This document shows, in pieces, positions 1 through 10,217 of a stretch of 64,000 nt of DNA; within the stretch, counting starts at the first letter, position 1; each line of letters begins with the position of its first letter. The stretch lies in the NCBI GenBank assembly GCA_001664505.1, contig CP011806.1, forward strand, positions 782,021 to 846,020, given 5' to 3'. Under the pieces are notes generated by a model. That model was not told where the DNA came from. It worked only from the letters and a program-made list of their open reading frames with translations, and did no database searches. This DNA comes from Acidobacteria bacterium Mor1. Its GTDB lineage: Bacteria; Acidobacteriota; Polarisedimenticolia; Polarisedimenticolales; Polarisedimenticolaceae. Position numbers and translations under genes: made by a program.

Positions 1-102
1 GCGGGAGCCGGGGGAGCCCCGGGTGCCGAGGGCGCCCAGGCCGCCGGCGGCAGCGACGACGTGATCGACGCGGAAGTCGTCGACGCGGAAGAGAGCAAGT
101 AA
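1..102 (+). CDS. dnaK: DnaK (Hsp70 chaperone), C-terminal tail only
   Basis: The first 33 codons of the window end in TAA at 100-102. They encode a Gly/Ala-rich stretch followed by the acidic ending DDVIDAEVVDAEESK, the typical C-terminal tail of bacterial DnaK (consensus near VIDAEFEE/VVDAE). The ATPase and substrate-binding domains lie off the left edge. DnaK is the cytoplasmic Hsp70 working with DnaJ and GrpE. The next gene, hsp20, is another heat-shock chaperone on the same strand, which supports the call. With only the tail visible the identification rests on the C-terminal motif. Confidence 0.85.
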   Translation, partial: AGAGGAPGAEGAQAAGGSDDVIDAEVVDAEESK

Positions 103-108
103 ACCGGA

Positions 109-134
109 GCGGGCGGGTCCACGGGCCCGCCCGC
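109..134 (+). terminator. GC hairpin after dnaK
   Basis: A perfect 9-bp stem GCGGGCGGG / CCCGCCCGC encloses an 8-base loop, 7 bases after the dnaK stop. No T-tract follows, so it may be a weak terminator, or an mRNA 3'-end stabiliser that lowers hsp20 expression relative to dnaK. Confidence 0.45.
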
Positions 135-170
135 CGTGCTACGGGTCGCTGAAGCGCCCGCGAGGAAGCC

Positions 171-614
171 ATGAAGCAGAACGAGTGGGATCCGCTGCGC
201 GACCTGTCCAGTGTCCAGAAACAGATGAACCGCCTGTTCGAGAGCGCCCTGGCTCGGACGAACTTCGAAACCCCCGGCGGTGTCGACGCCTGGGAACCGG
301 ATGCCGACGTGTTCGAGACGCCGGACAAGCTGGTGATCACCCTCGAACTCGCCGGGCTGCAGCAGCAGGATATCGAGCTGCGGGTGGACGGCGACGACCT
401 CCTGGTCCAGGGGCGCCGCGAGATGCACCTGGACGAGCAGCACGCCTTCCACCGGGTCGAGCGGACCTACGGCACCTTTGCCCGGCGTTTCCCGCTGCCT
501 TCCACCGTCGACCGGCAAGAGGTCGTGGCCTCCTACCGCAACGGAGTGCTCGAGATCGAGCTTCCCAAGCTCGGCGGAGACCGCCCGCACGCCATCAAGG
601 TCCCGATCCGCTAG
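171..614 (+). CDS. Hsp20 / alpha-crystallin small heat-shock protein
   Basis: 147 aa, the usual size for Hsp20. After a short amphipathic N-terminus (res 1-40) the alpha-crystallin domain runs from WEPDADVFETPDKL to the end, with the conserved ELAGL turn, a DDLLVQG strand and the A-x-x-x-NGVLEI signature (ASYRNGVLEIELPK). It ends with a short I-x-V-type C-terminal anchor (IKVPIR). It is an ATP-independent holdase that binds unfolding proteins in the cytoplasm and hands them to DnaK. GAGGAA at 162-167 is a good ribosome site for ATG 171. It lies 68 bp after dnaK and is likely co-transcribed in part. Confidence 0.93.
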   Translation: MKQNEWDPLRDLSSVQKQMNRLFESALARTNFETPGGVDAWEPDADVFETPDKLVITLELAGLQQQDIELRVDGDDLLVQGRREMHLDEQHAFHRVERTYGTFARRFPLPSTVDRQEVVASYRNGVLEIELPKLGGDRPHAIKVPIR

Positions 615-633
615 CGGGCACTCGACGCCGTCG

Positions 634-660
634 TTGGTCGCTCCCGCTGCGTGCTAATAT
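634..660 (+). promoter_or_regulatory. Extended -10 promoter for the sigma-factor gene
   Basis: TGc-TAATAT at 652-660 is a strong extended -10. A weak TTGGTC at 634-639 (15-bp spacer) is the only -35 candidate. Transcription would start near 667, giving a leader of about 15 nt before ATG 682. Confidence 0.5.
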
Positions 661-681
661 TCGCGCGGGAGCTATCCGAGC

Positions 682-1533
682 ATGGACGACGAACGGCGTA
701 AGAGCGAGGCCGGAGGCGAGCCCCTCGACCGCTACCTCCGTGAAATCTCGCGCCTTCCCCGCGTCACCCCAGAAGAAGAACGCGAACTCGGCCGCCGCAT
801 TCAGAACGGCGACAAGGCCGCCCTGGAGAAGTTGGTCGAAGCCAACCTGCGCTTCGTGGTTTCCTATGCGAAACGCTACCGCGGCTGCGGCCTGGCCTTC
901 CTCGATCTGATCAACGAGGGCAACGTCGGGCTGATCGAGGCGGCCAAGCGCTACGACCCCGACAAGAAGGTCAAGTTCATCACCTACGCCGTCTGGTGGG
1001 TCCGCCAGTCGATGATCCACGCCATCTCGGACCAGAGCGGCTCCTTCCGGCTGCCGCAGAAGCAGGCCAACCTGCTATACCGGATCGGCAAGGCCCAGGC
1101 CCAGATGAGCATCGAACTGCGCCGTTCGCCCACCGTCGACGAGATTGCAGGGCGGGTCAAGGCGGAGTCCGAGGACGTCTCCAACCTGCTCCAACTGGCC
1201 CGGGAAAGCGTCTCCCTGAGCGACTCCGGGGACGACAGCGACTACAACCTGGCGGACAAGATCGCCCAGGACCTGATCCCCGATGCCGACCGCAGTCTGG
1301 TCAAGGCCGGCCTGGGCACCGACATCGACTCCGCCCTGGCCGAACTGAACCCGAACCAGGCCAAGGTGGTGCGGCTCCGTTTCGGCCTGGACGGCGAGGA
1401 CCCGAAGACCCTTCAGGAGGTCGGGGAGATTCTCGGGCTCTCCAGGGAGCGCATCCGCCAGATCGAGGCGGACGCCCTGCACAAGCTCAACCGCTCCCAG
1501 CGCAGTCAGAATCTCCGGGGCTATTTGAACTAA
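682..1533 (+). CDS. RNA polymerase sigma factor, sigma-70 family (primary-like, short)
   Basis: 283 aa with sigma regions 1.2 (DRYLREISRLPRVTPEEE), 2 (LRFVVSYAKRYRG, DLINEGNVGLIEAAKRYDP, and the -10-reading helix FITYAVWWVRQSMIHAI), 3 and 4 (LQEVGEILGLSRERIRQIE HTH). Region 1.1 and the nonconserved insert of RpoD are absent, so this is a short group-1/2 type factor. The W-W in region 2.3/2.4 is RpoD/RpoS-like rather than RpoH-like, and I see no RpoH box. Its position directly after dnaK-hsp20 hints at a stress role, but that is context only. It has its own extended -10 promoter. Confidence 0.9.
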   Translation: MDDERRKSEAGGEPLDRYLREISRLPRVTPEEERELGRRIQNGDKAALEKLVEANLRFVVSYAKRYRGCGLAFLDLINEGNVGLIEAAKRYDPDKKVKFITYAVWWVRQSMIHAISDQSGSFRLPQKQANLLYRIGKAQAQMSIELRRSPTVDEIAGRVKAESEDVSNLLQLARESVSLSDSGDDSDYNLADKIAQDLIPDADRSLVKAGLGTDIDSALAELNPNQAKVVRLRFGLDGEDPKTLQEVGEILGLSRERIRQIEADALHKLNRSQRSQNLRGYLN

Positions 1534-1603
1534 TCCGCCGCGCCGCGCACAATGGGGCGGTCCGGGCGCGTCAGGCGCCTTCCCAGGAGATACGGAGCAG
1601 AGC

Positions 1604-2341
1604 ATGGCGCAATGTGAAGTCTGCGGCGGATCCGGGTTCAACATCCGCACCGACGACCAGGGGGTCGCTCGATCCACCCGCTGTAGCTGTGCCGACGGCG
1701 AACGCACCGAGCATCTGCAACGCAACGCGCGGATTCCCCGGCGCTACGACCATTGCGAGTTGGACACCTTCGAGGAGTTCAACGAGACCCTGCGCGAAGC
1801 CCGGGGCCTGGCCGGCGAGTGGCTCGAGAAATGGCCGCGGGTCGAGTCCGGACTGTTGTTCCAGGGACCGCCCGGAACGGGCAAGACCCACCTGGCCGTG
1901 GCGATCGCCAAGGCGCTGGTTCGGGACAAGGGAGCCCGGGTCCTGTTCTACGAGCAACGGGACCTGCTCAAGACCCTTCAGGGGACCTTCGATGAGAACG
2001 CGGCGCGCAAGGAGTCCGAGGTGCTCGGGCCGATCCAGAACGTCGAGGTCCTGGTCCTCGACGATCTCGGCGCGGGACGGATCACCCCGTGGACCCGGGA
2101 CGTGATGCACGACATCATCGCCTACCGCTACAACAACCGTTTGCCGTTGATCATGACGAGCAACCACGCTCCGGGAGAAGACGCTCCGGCAACCACCGGG
2201 GACGCGCAGCCTGCGGCGTTGACGCTCCACGACCGGCTCGGACCGGCCCTGATGTCCCGGCTCTATGAGATGTGCCGGATCGTCTCGGTCCGTGGTGACG
2301 ACTACCGCAAGGGCGTGCTCCACGCCCGGCACCGTTTTTGA
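1604..2341 (+). CDS. DnaC/DnaI-like AAA+ ATPase (putative helicase loader)
   Basis: 245 aa. The N-terminus is a small zinc-finger-like knuckle (CEVCGGSG ... CSC, res 4-28), then an AAA+ core with Walker A GPPGTGKTH, Walker B VLVLDDLG, and sensor 1 PLIMTSN. This is the layout of DnaI/DnaC/IstB-type loaders, which place the replicative helicase on DNA. No transposase is adjacent, so IstB of an insertion sequence is unlikely. DnaI/DnaC is the most economical reading, but a loader role in this organism is inferred. It follows the sigma-factor gene by 70 bp on the same strand. Confidence 0.8.
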   Translation: MAQCEVCGGSGFNIRTDDQGVARSTRCSCADGERTEHLQRNARIPRRYDHCELDTFEEFNETLREARGLAGEWLEKWPRVESGLLFQGPPGTGKTHLAVAIAKALVRDKGARVLFYEQRDLLKTLQGTFDENAARKESEVLGPIQNVEVLVLDDLGAGRITPWTRDVMHDIIAYRYNNRLPLIMTSNHAPGEDAPATTGDAQPAALTLHDRLGPALMSRLYEMCRIVSVRGDDYRKGVLHARHRF

Positions 2342-2355
2342 GGGGGTTCGAGCAG

Positions 2356-3144
2356 ATGGAAGCTCAGATGGGAAACGTCCGCTACGAGGTTCGCGACCGG
2401 GTTGCCTGGATCACCATCGATCGGCCGAAGAAGCTGAACGCGTTGAACCGCCAGACCGTGGGCGAGATCGCCTGTGCGGTGGAGAAGGCCAATGCCGACG
2501 ACGGAGTCGGCGTGTTGGTGCTGACCGGCTCGGGGGAGAAGGCCTTCGTTGCCGGCGCCGACATCGCCGAGATGTCGGCACTGGACGCGACCCGCGGCCA
2601 GGAATTCTCCCGCTTCCTGCACGCGTCCCTCGACCGGGTCGAACGCTCCCCCAAACCGGTGATCGCCGCGATCAACGGCTTCGCCCTGGGTGGCGGCTGT
2701 GAGCTGGCCCAGGCCTGCCACGTCCGGATCTGTTCCGACAACGCCCGCTTCGGACAGCCCGAGGTCAACCTGGGCCTGATCCCCGGCGCCGGCGGCAGCC
2801 AGCGGTTGCCCCGCATCGTCGGCCGCGGCCGCGCCCTGGACCTGATCCTGAGCGGTGAGATGATCGGCGCCGAAGAGGCGCTGCGCATCGGCCTCGTCAC
2901 CAAGGTCGTTCCCGCCGAGGAGCTGGGCGGCACGGTAGCCAAGTACGCCGCGACCCTGAACGAGCGCAGCCCGATCGCCCTGGCCCGTTCCCTCGACGCC
3001 GTCCTGACCGGCACCGAGTCGAGCCTCGAGGACGGCCTGCGTCTCGAGGCCGCGCTGTTCGGTCTGAGCTTCGCCACCGAGGACATGAAGGAGGGCACCC
3101 AGGCCTTCATCGAGAAGCGCAAGCCGGAATACAAGGGGCGCTAG
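2356..3144 (+). CDS. Enoyl-CoA hydratase / crotonase family protein
   Basis: 262 aa from ATG 2356, chosen because AGGGGG at 2341-2346 is correctly spaced; an in-frame TTG at 2338 overlaps the previous gene. Crotonase fold signatures: the oxyanion-hole segments AFVAGADI and INGFALGGG, the first catalytic Glu in GGCELAQ, and the second in PEVNLGLIPGAGGSQRL. Both glutamates are present, so hydration of trans-2-enoyl-CoA in fatty-acid oxidation is plausible, although other crotonases share these motifs. No other beta-oxidation genes are adjacent. Confidence 0.9.
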   Translation: MEAQMGNVRYEVRDRVAWITIDRPKKLNALNRQTVGEIACAVEKANADDGVGVLVLTGSGEKAFVAGADIAEMSALDATRGQEFSRFLHASLDRVERSPKPVIAAINGFALGGGCELAQACHVRICSDNARFGQPEVNLGLIPGAGGSQRLPRIVGRGRALDLILSGEMIGAEEALRIGLVTKVVPAEELGGTVAKYAATLNERSPIALARSLDAVLTGTESSLEDGLRLEAALFGLSFATEDMKEGTQAFIEKRKPEYKGR

Positions 3145-3200
3145 TGGCTCCGTTCCCGCCCATGGCCCGGCCGCCGGCGCTCGGCTAGGAGAGCGCCCGC

Positions 3201-5135
3201 GTGACCCGATTGCGGCTTCTACGACTGCTGCTTCTGGCGCTGCTGCTGCCGTTCCTGGTACTGCTGGCCTTCCAGTTTCAGTCGAAGAGAACGATTCACA
3301 CCCCCGATGTGATCACCCAGCGTGAAGATGCCTCGATCGGCATCGGCGAGGGGATCAAGTGGAAGAAGGTCGTCGACGACGACCACTACTACGAGGGCTG
3401 GGCCAGGGACGTGCGCCAGCTCCCGGGAGGCCGGGCCGAGCTGGACTCGATCCAGCGCCTGGAGGTGCACCGTCCCGGAGCGCCGCCGCTGCTGATCGCC
3501 GCAGACCGGGCAGAGGTCGAGGGGACCGAGGGCAACAGCTTCGTGCGGGTCCTCGGCGGCATCGAGGTCCGTGAAGAGGAGCGGGGCCTGCTGGTCTCCC
3601 TGCGGGAGATGGAGGTCGATCAGATCGCCGGCGAAGCCCGCTCCATCGGGGCGGTGGAGCTGGCCACCGAGATCTATCGCGGGATCGCAGAACGGGTCGT
3701 CTACGGCCTCGACGGGCAACCCACCCGGCTCGAAGTGCTGCAGCTTACCGCCGACGACGGCAGCGGAGTGGTCGCCCGGGAGGGCCTGCTCCACGACGGC
3801 ACCCGGGATATCGAACTCCAGGGAGAGGTTCGGATCGACCGGGGAGACGAGTTCCTTCAGGGGCAGCGAGCGCGGGTCCAGCGAAACGGCGACGGCGTGA
3901 TGCAGCACGTCGAACTCCATGAAGAAGCCCGGGGCAGCGTGCTTACCGCAGGCGAAGGACTGCTCGGCTTCGAGTCCCAACGGGCCGATGTCGACTGGGA
4001 TGCCGAGGGTGAGCCCGAGCGGCTGCACCTGGACGGCGAGGCGGTCTTGACCCGCGGCGCCGAGCGCTTGTCGGCCGGAACGATCCTGCTGACCCGCTCA
4101 CCCGACGATCCCGAGGTTTGGACCTTCGAGGCTCTGGGCAACGTGAGCGCCGTGGGCACCACCGGCGGCCAGGAGCACGCGGTCAGCGGCGACCTGCTCA
4201 GGGGCCGCTTCGCCGGTGCTCAGGGGCTCGAGATCGCGTCGATCACTGGATCGTTCTCCTTCGCGGCGCCGGGGACCCGCGCCGAGGCGGCGGACGCCGA
4301 GATCGTGCCCGGACGGGTGCCGGAGATCGTGATGACCTCGGCGCACCGCCGGCGTGCGCGCCTCGCCCGGGGACGCAACCGGGTCGTCGCCGACCGTATC
4401 GCCACCGACCGGCTCGGCGTCCGGCTGTTGGCCGAGGGCAACCTCGAGGCCACGCTCTTGAGCGACGACGGCAGCGGAGACACGGCGACACCGGGATTGT
4501 TCGAGGCAGGAGAGGCGGTGCACTTCGTCGCCTCGAACCTGGCCAGCGAACAGTCCGGAGACCTGCTGGCCTTCAGCGGTTCGGTCCGAGGCTGGCAGGG
4601 GGAGCGCACCCTGTCCGCCGCCCAGGTGTTCGTCGAACGGGCCAGCGGCAATCTCAGGGCCGTCGGAGACGTGCACACCCGGGTCCCCCGGGAAGAGGGC
4701 AAGGCGGTCTCGGGGGCGGACTTCGTCCAGGTCAGCGCGGCGATCCTCGACTACTCGGGACGGGCCAAGGTCGCGACCTACGAGAACGACGTGCGGATCC
4801 AGCTCGAGGAGGGCTGGATCGAATCCGCCCGGGTCGAGGTCCAGCTCGACGACTCCGGGTCGCTGCTCGAGATTCGGACCTTCGAGGACACCCGTTTCGA
4901 GTTCCGCCAGGAGGACGGCCGCCAGCCGGTCTCGGGCTCCGGCGACCGGGCGGTGTACCGCACCGCAGCGGGAAAAGTGACCCTCTTCGGCGAAAAGACC
5001 CCGGCGACCATCGATCGTGGCGACCAGGGGGTCACCCGGGGCCGAGTCTTGACCTACACCCTCGAGGACGGCACGTTGGAGGTGGATTCGGGGGACAACG
5101 ACCGCGTCAAGATCATCCTCCCGGAACAGTCCTGA
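3201..5135 (+). CDS. LptC-LptA (OstA-like) fusion, periplasmic LPS transport protein
   Basis: 644 aa from GTG 3201, with AGGAGAG at 3187-3193 as ribosome site. A single N-terminal membrane anchor (res 3-25, LRLLRLLLLALLLPFLVLLA) is followed by a long beta-rich region of repeated OstA/LptA-like jellyroll strands (for example ADRAEVEGTEGNSFVRVLGGIEV, LQGEVRIDRGDEFLQGQRARV, and a final AVYRTAAGKVTLFGEKTPATIDRG). LptC (~190 aa) and LptA (~180 aa) are normally separate; here one chain is long enough for an LptC anchor plus several LptA modules, so the periplasmic bridge may be covalent. lptB follows directly, as in classical lptCAB operons. Exact domain borders need a structural model. Confidence 0.78.
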   Translation: MTRLRLLRLLLLALLLPFLVLLAFQFQSKRTIHTPDVITQREDASIGIGEGIKWKKVVDDDHYYEGWARDVRQLPGGRAELDSIQRLEVHRPGAPPLLIAADRAEVEGTEGNSFVRVLGGIEVREEERGLLVSLREMEVDQIAGEARSIGAVELATEIYRGIAERVVYGLDGQPTRLEVLQLTADDGSGVVAREGLLHDGTRDIELQGEVRIDRGDEFLQGQRARVQRNGDGVMQHVELHEEARGSVLTAGEGLLGFESQRADVDWDAEGEPERLHLDGEAVLTRGAERLSAGTILLTRSPDDPEVWTFEALGNVSAVGTTGGQEHAVSGDLLRGRFAGAQGLEIASITGSFSFAAPGTRAEAADAEIVPGRVPEIVMTSAHRRRARLARGRNRVVADRIATDRLGVRLLAEGNLEATLLSDDGSGDTATPGLFEAGEAVHFVASNLASEQSGDLLAFSGSVRGWQGERTLSAAQVFVERASGNLRAVGDVHTRVPREEGKAVSGADFVQVSAAILDYSGRAKVATYENDVRIQLEEGWIESARVEVQLDDSGSLLEIRTFEDTRFEFRQEDGRQPVSGSGDRAVYRTAAGKVTLFGEKTPATIDRGDQGVTRGRVLTYTLEDGTLEVDSGDNDRVKIILPEQS

Positions 5136-5180
5136 TGCGCCGTGCGGCGCCGGGCGGGTCGGCGCTACAATGGAAGCACC

Positions 5181-5999
<819 letters not shown>

Positions 6000-6071
6000 C
6001 CCGCGTTGGCCGCACTCCGCGGCGCCCGCGAGTACACGATCGTCCCGTTCGCTCCTCCCCGGCGGAACCCC

Positions 6072-7505
6072 ATGGCTCTCGAACAGAAGCTGAATCTTCG
6101 ACTCAGCCAACGGCTGGTCATGACCCCTTCGCTGCAGCAGGCGATCAAGCTGCTGCAGATGTCGAAGATCGAACTGGTCGAGGAGATCCAGCAGGAGATG
6201 CTGGAGAACCCGGTCCTCGAGGAAGGGCAGATCGAGACGCCTGCCGACCGGGAGCAGGAGCAGCAGGAAAAGGAAGCCGCCGCCGAGAAGGAAAACGATC
6301 CCTTCGAGGACATCGACTACGAGAGCTACTTCCAGGATGTCGACAGCGGCTACCTGCCGTCGGCGCCTTCGGATTCCGGCGTCGAGCTCCCGTCCTTCGA
6401 AAGCAACCTGGCCGAGACTCCGGACCTGACCGATCACCTGACCTGGCAGCTCGACATGAGTACGTCGTCGCCGATGGTCAAGGAGGTCGGCCGGATGATC
6501 ATCGGCAACCTGAACGAAGACGGTTACCTCCGCGCATCGCTGGAAGAGATCCAGCAGACCACCGGCCATCCGATCGACGTGGTGCGCGACGCCCTGGAAG
6601 TGATTCAGGGCTTCGATCCCGTAGGCGTCGGTTGCCGGGACCTGGTCGAGTGCCTGCTGGTCCAGCTGCGCCACCTTGGCGAAGAGGGGACCGCCGCCGA
6701 GAAGATCGTCCGCTACCACCTGGACAAGGTGCAGAACCGGCAGTTCAAGCTGCTGGCCGAGACCCTCGAGATCGACATGGAGGACCTCCAGGCCGAACTC
6801 GAGATCGTCCGGCACCTCGATCCGCGTCCGGGGCAGAAATACAACAAGCAGGACAGCGCCTACGTCGTGCCCGACGTCTACGTGGTCAAGGTCGCCGACG
6901 ACTACCAGATCATGCTCAACGAGGAAGGCCTGCCGCGTTTGCGGGTCAGCCCGACCTATCGCCGCATGGTGCAGAAGGGTGCCGCGGCCAACCAGTCCGG
7001 CGACGCCAAGGAATACGTGCGCAACAAGCTGCGTTCAGCCTTCAGGCTGATCAAGAGCATCGAGGAGCGCCAGCGCACGATCATGAAGGTCGCCACGTCG
7101 ATCGTGAAGTTCCAGCGGGAGTTCCTCGACTACGGCATCGAGCGGCTCAAGCCGCTGGTGCTGAAAGACGTGGCCGACGACATCAACATGCACGAGTCCA
7201 CGGTCAGCCGCGTGGTCAACAACAAGTACATGCACACCCACCGCGGCCTGTACGAGATGCGGTTCTTCTTCCACAGCGGCATCGCCTCGACCCGGGGCGG
7301 CGACAGCGTCTCGTCGCTGACCGTCAAGGAGAAGATCCGCAAGATCATCGCCGAGGAAGACCCCAAGCACCCGCTGTCCGACGCGGCGATCGTCAAGGTG
7401 CTCAAGGCCGACGGCCTCAAGATCGCCCGCCGCACCGTGGCCAAGTATCGCGAAGAGCTCAAGATTCCGTCCTCGAGCAACCGGAAGCAGGTGTTTCCTG
7501 GTTGA
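6072..7505 (+). CDS. rpoN: RNA polymerase sigma-54 factor
   Basis: 477 aa from ATG 6072. Region I is Gln/Leu-rich (LSQRLVMTPSLQQAIKLLQMSKIELVEEI, the activator-contact region), region II is acidic, and region III holds the core-binding and HTH parts. The RpoN box ARRTVAKYRE that reads the -24 element lies about 25 residues from the end. It directs enhancer-dependent transcription at -24/-12 promoters. The order lptB-rpoN-hpf is the classical proteobacterial one. No AAA+ enhancer-binding activator is encoded in this window. Confidence 0.97.
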   Translation: MALEQKLNLRLSQRLVMTPSLQQAIKLLQMSKIELVEEIQQEMLENPVLEEGQIETPADREQEQQEKEAAAEKENDPFEDIDYESYFQDVDSGYLPSAPSDSGVELPSFESNLAETPDLTDHLTWQLDMSTSSPMVKEVGRMIIGNLNEDGYLRASLEEIQQTTGHPIDVVRDALEVIQGFDPVGVGCRDLVECLLVQLRHLGEEGTAAEKIVRYHLDKVQNRQFKLLAETLEIDMEDLQAELEIVRHLDPRPGQKYNKQDSAYVVPDVYVVKVADDYQIMLNEEGLPRLRVSPTYRRMVQKGAAANQSGDAKEYVRNKLRSAFRLIKSIEERQRTIMKVATSIVKFQREFLDYGIERLKPLVLKDVADDINMHESTVSRVVNNKYMHTHRGLYEMRFFFHSGIASTRGGDSVSSLTVKEKIRKIIAEEDPKHPLSDAAIVKVLKADGLKIARRTVAKYREELKIPSSSNRKQVFPG

Positions 7506-7531
7506 TCGACGCGGCAAAATGGGAGGTATCC

Positions 7532-7885
7532 ATGAACGTCGACATCACCGGCCGCCACCTGGAAGTCACCCCCGAGCTGCGTGAATACGTCGTCGAGCGC
7601 TTGCAGAAGCTGAACAAGCTGCTCGACGTCTCCGAAGCCCATGTCGTCCTCGCCTGCGAGAAGCATCGCCAGCTCGCCGAGGTCGTGCTGCGCGCCCGCG
7701 GGGTGCAGCTCAACGGGCAGGAGGAGACCGACGATATGCGCGCCTCCATCCGGGCCGTCATCGACAAGCTCGAGCGGCAGGCCCACAAGCACAAGGAGAA
7801 GCTGACCGACCATCGAGGCTCCAAGTTCGGCGAGGCGGCGACCCGTCTCGAGGAACAGGCCCTCGAGGAGCAGGAAGCCTCCTGA
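7532..7885 (+). CDS. hpf: Ribosome hibernation-promoting factor / sigma-54 modulation protein (short form)
   Basis: 117 aa from ATG 7532 with GGGAGGT at 7521-7527 as ribosome site. The fold signature MNVDITGRHLEVTPELREYVVERLQKL and the basic face EKHRQLAEVVLRARG match HPF/YfiA. It lacks the long C-terminal dimerisation domain, so it is the short form, which in proteobacteria promotes 100S ribosome formation in stationary phase. It lies 26 bp after rpoN and ends the lpt-rpoN-hpf operon at a strong hairpin. Confidence 0.93.
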   Translation: MNVDITGRHLEVTPELREYVVERLQKLNKLLDVSEAHVVLACEKHRQLAEVVLRARGVQLNGQEETDDMRASIRAVIDKLERQAHKHKEKLTDHRGSKFGEAATRLEEQALEEQEAS

Positions 7886-7906
7886 CCCCGTCACCCCGAT
7901 CCACCC

Positions 7907-7938
7907 GGCTCGAGGCCCCCGTGGGGAGGCCTCGAGCC
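7907..7938 (+). terminator. Strong hairpin ending the lpt-rpoN-hpf operon
   Basis: A perfect 11-bp stem (GGCTCGAGGCC / GGCCTCGAGCC) with a 10-base loop, 21 bp after the hpf stop. It lacks a clear T-run. The next promoter begins 4 bp later. Confidence 0.65.
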
Positions 7939-7942
7939 CTGC

Positions 7943-7971
7943 TTGACCCCTCAAAACCGGACTGGTAGCCT
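7943..7971 (+). promoter_or_regulatory. Sigma-70-type promoter for methylmalonyl-CoA mutase
   Basis: TTGACC (7943-7948), 17-bp spacer, TAGCCT (7966-7971), with the extended-10 dinucleotide TG at 7963-7964. It has the same architecture as the scpA promoter at 25073. Confidence 0.75.
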
Positions 7972-8052
7972 TTTCGGCTGAGCGAGTTACACCCGATTCG
8001 GGATCGAGCGGAAGTGTGCCCTGCACACGGCCTCAACCATGGACGAGCCAAG

Positions 8053-9729
<1,677 letters not shown>

Positions 9730-9769
9730 CCCCCGCGGCCCAGTGGGCCCGGGTAGACACGGGGAATTC

Positions 9770-10180
9770 GTGAACGAGCAACGCAGACTGCGACTCCTGG
9801 TTGGCAAGGTGGGCCTCGACGGTCACGATCGCGGCGCGAAGATCATCGCCCGCGCTTTCCGCGACGCCGGTTTCGAGGTGATCTACACCGGCCTCCACCA
9901 GTCGCCGGACCAGGTTGTGAACACCGCGATCCAGGAGGATGTGGACGCGGTATCCCTTTCGATTCTCTCCGGAGCGCACATGCACCTGTTCGGCAAGGTC
10001 ATCGAACTGTTGCGCGAACGAGATTCCGGAGACATCAAGGTCTTCGGCGGCGGCATCATCCCCGAGGAGGATATTCCGCGGCTGAAGGAGCTCGGCGTCG
10101 TCGAGTTGTTCACCCCCGGCGCCACGACCGAGGACGTGATCTCCTGGGTGCGCGAGAACATTCACCCGCGTGCCGTCTGA
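9770..10180 (+). CDS. Methylmalonyl-CoA mutase small subunit (cobalamin-binding)
   Basis: 136 aa from GTG 9770 (GGGGAA at 9761-9766); a GTG at 9743 would add 9 residues. It has the complete B12-binding signature: D-x-H-x-x-G as LDGHDRG, then the SLSILSGAHM and VFGGGIIPEED loops. The histidine replaces dimethylbenzimidazole as lower ligand of cobalamin. It pairs with the catalytic subunit immediately upstream; the split is common in archaea and several bacterial phyla. The MeaB/ArgK chaperone and the epimerase are not in the window. Confidence 0.94.
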   Translation: MNEQRRLRLLVGKVGLDGHDRGAKIIARAFRDAGFEVIYTGLHQSPDQVVNTAIQEDVDAVSLSILSGAHMHLFGKVIELLRERDSGDIKVFGGGIIPEEDIPRLKELGVVELFTPGATTEDVISWVRENIHPRAV

Positions 10181-10217
10181 CCGGTCGGCGCTCGCCGACC
10201 CGGGAGCCAGAGCCCCG

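Noticed and set aside
1604-2341. IstB-type insertion-sequence ATPase
   Set aside because: No transposase (istA) or terminal repeats nearby; it sits among housekeeping genes and has a DnaC-like zinc knuckle.
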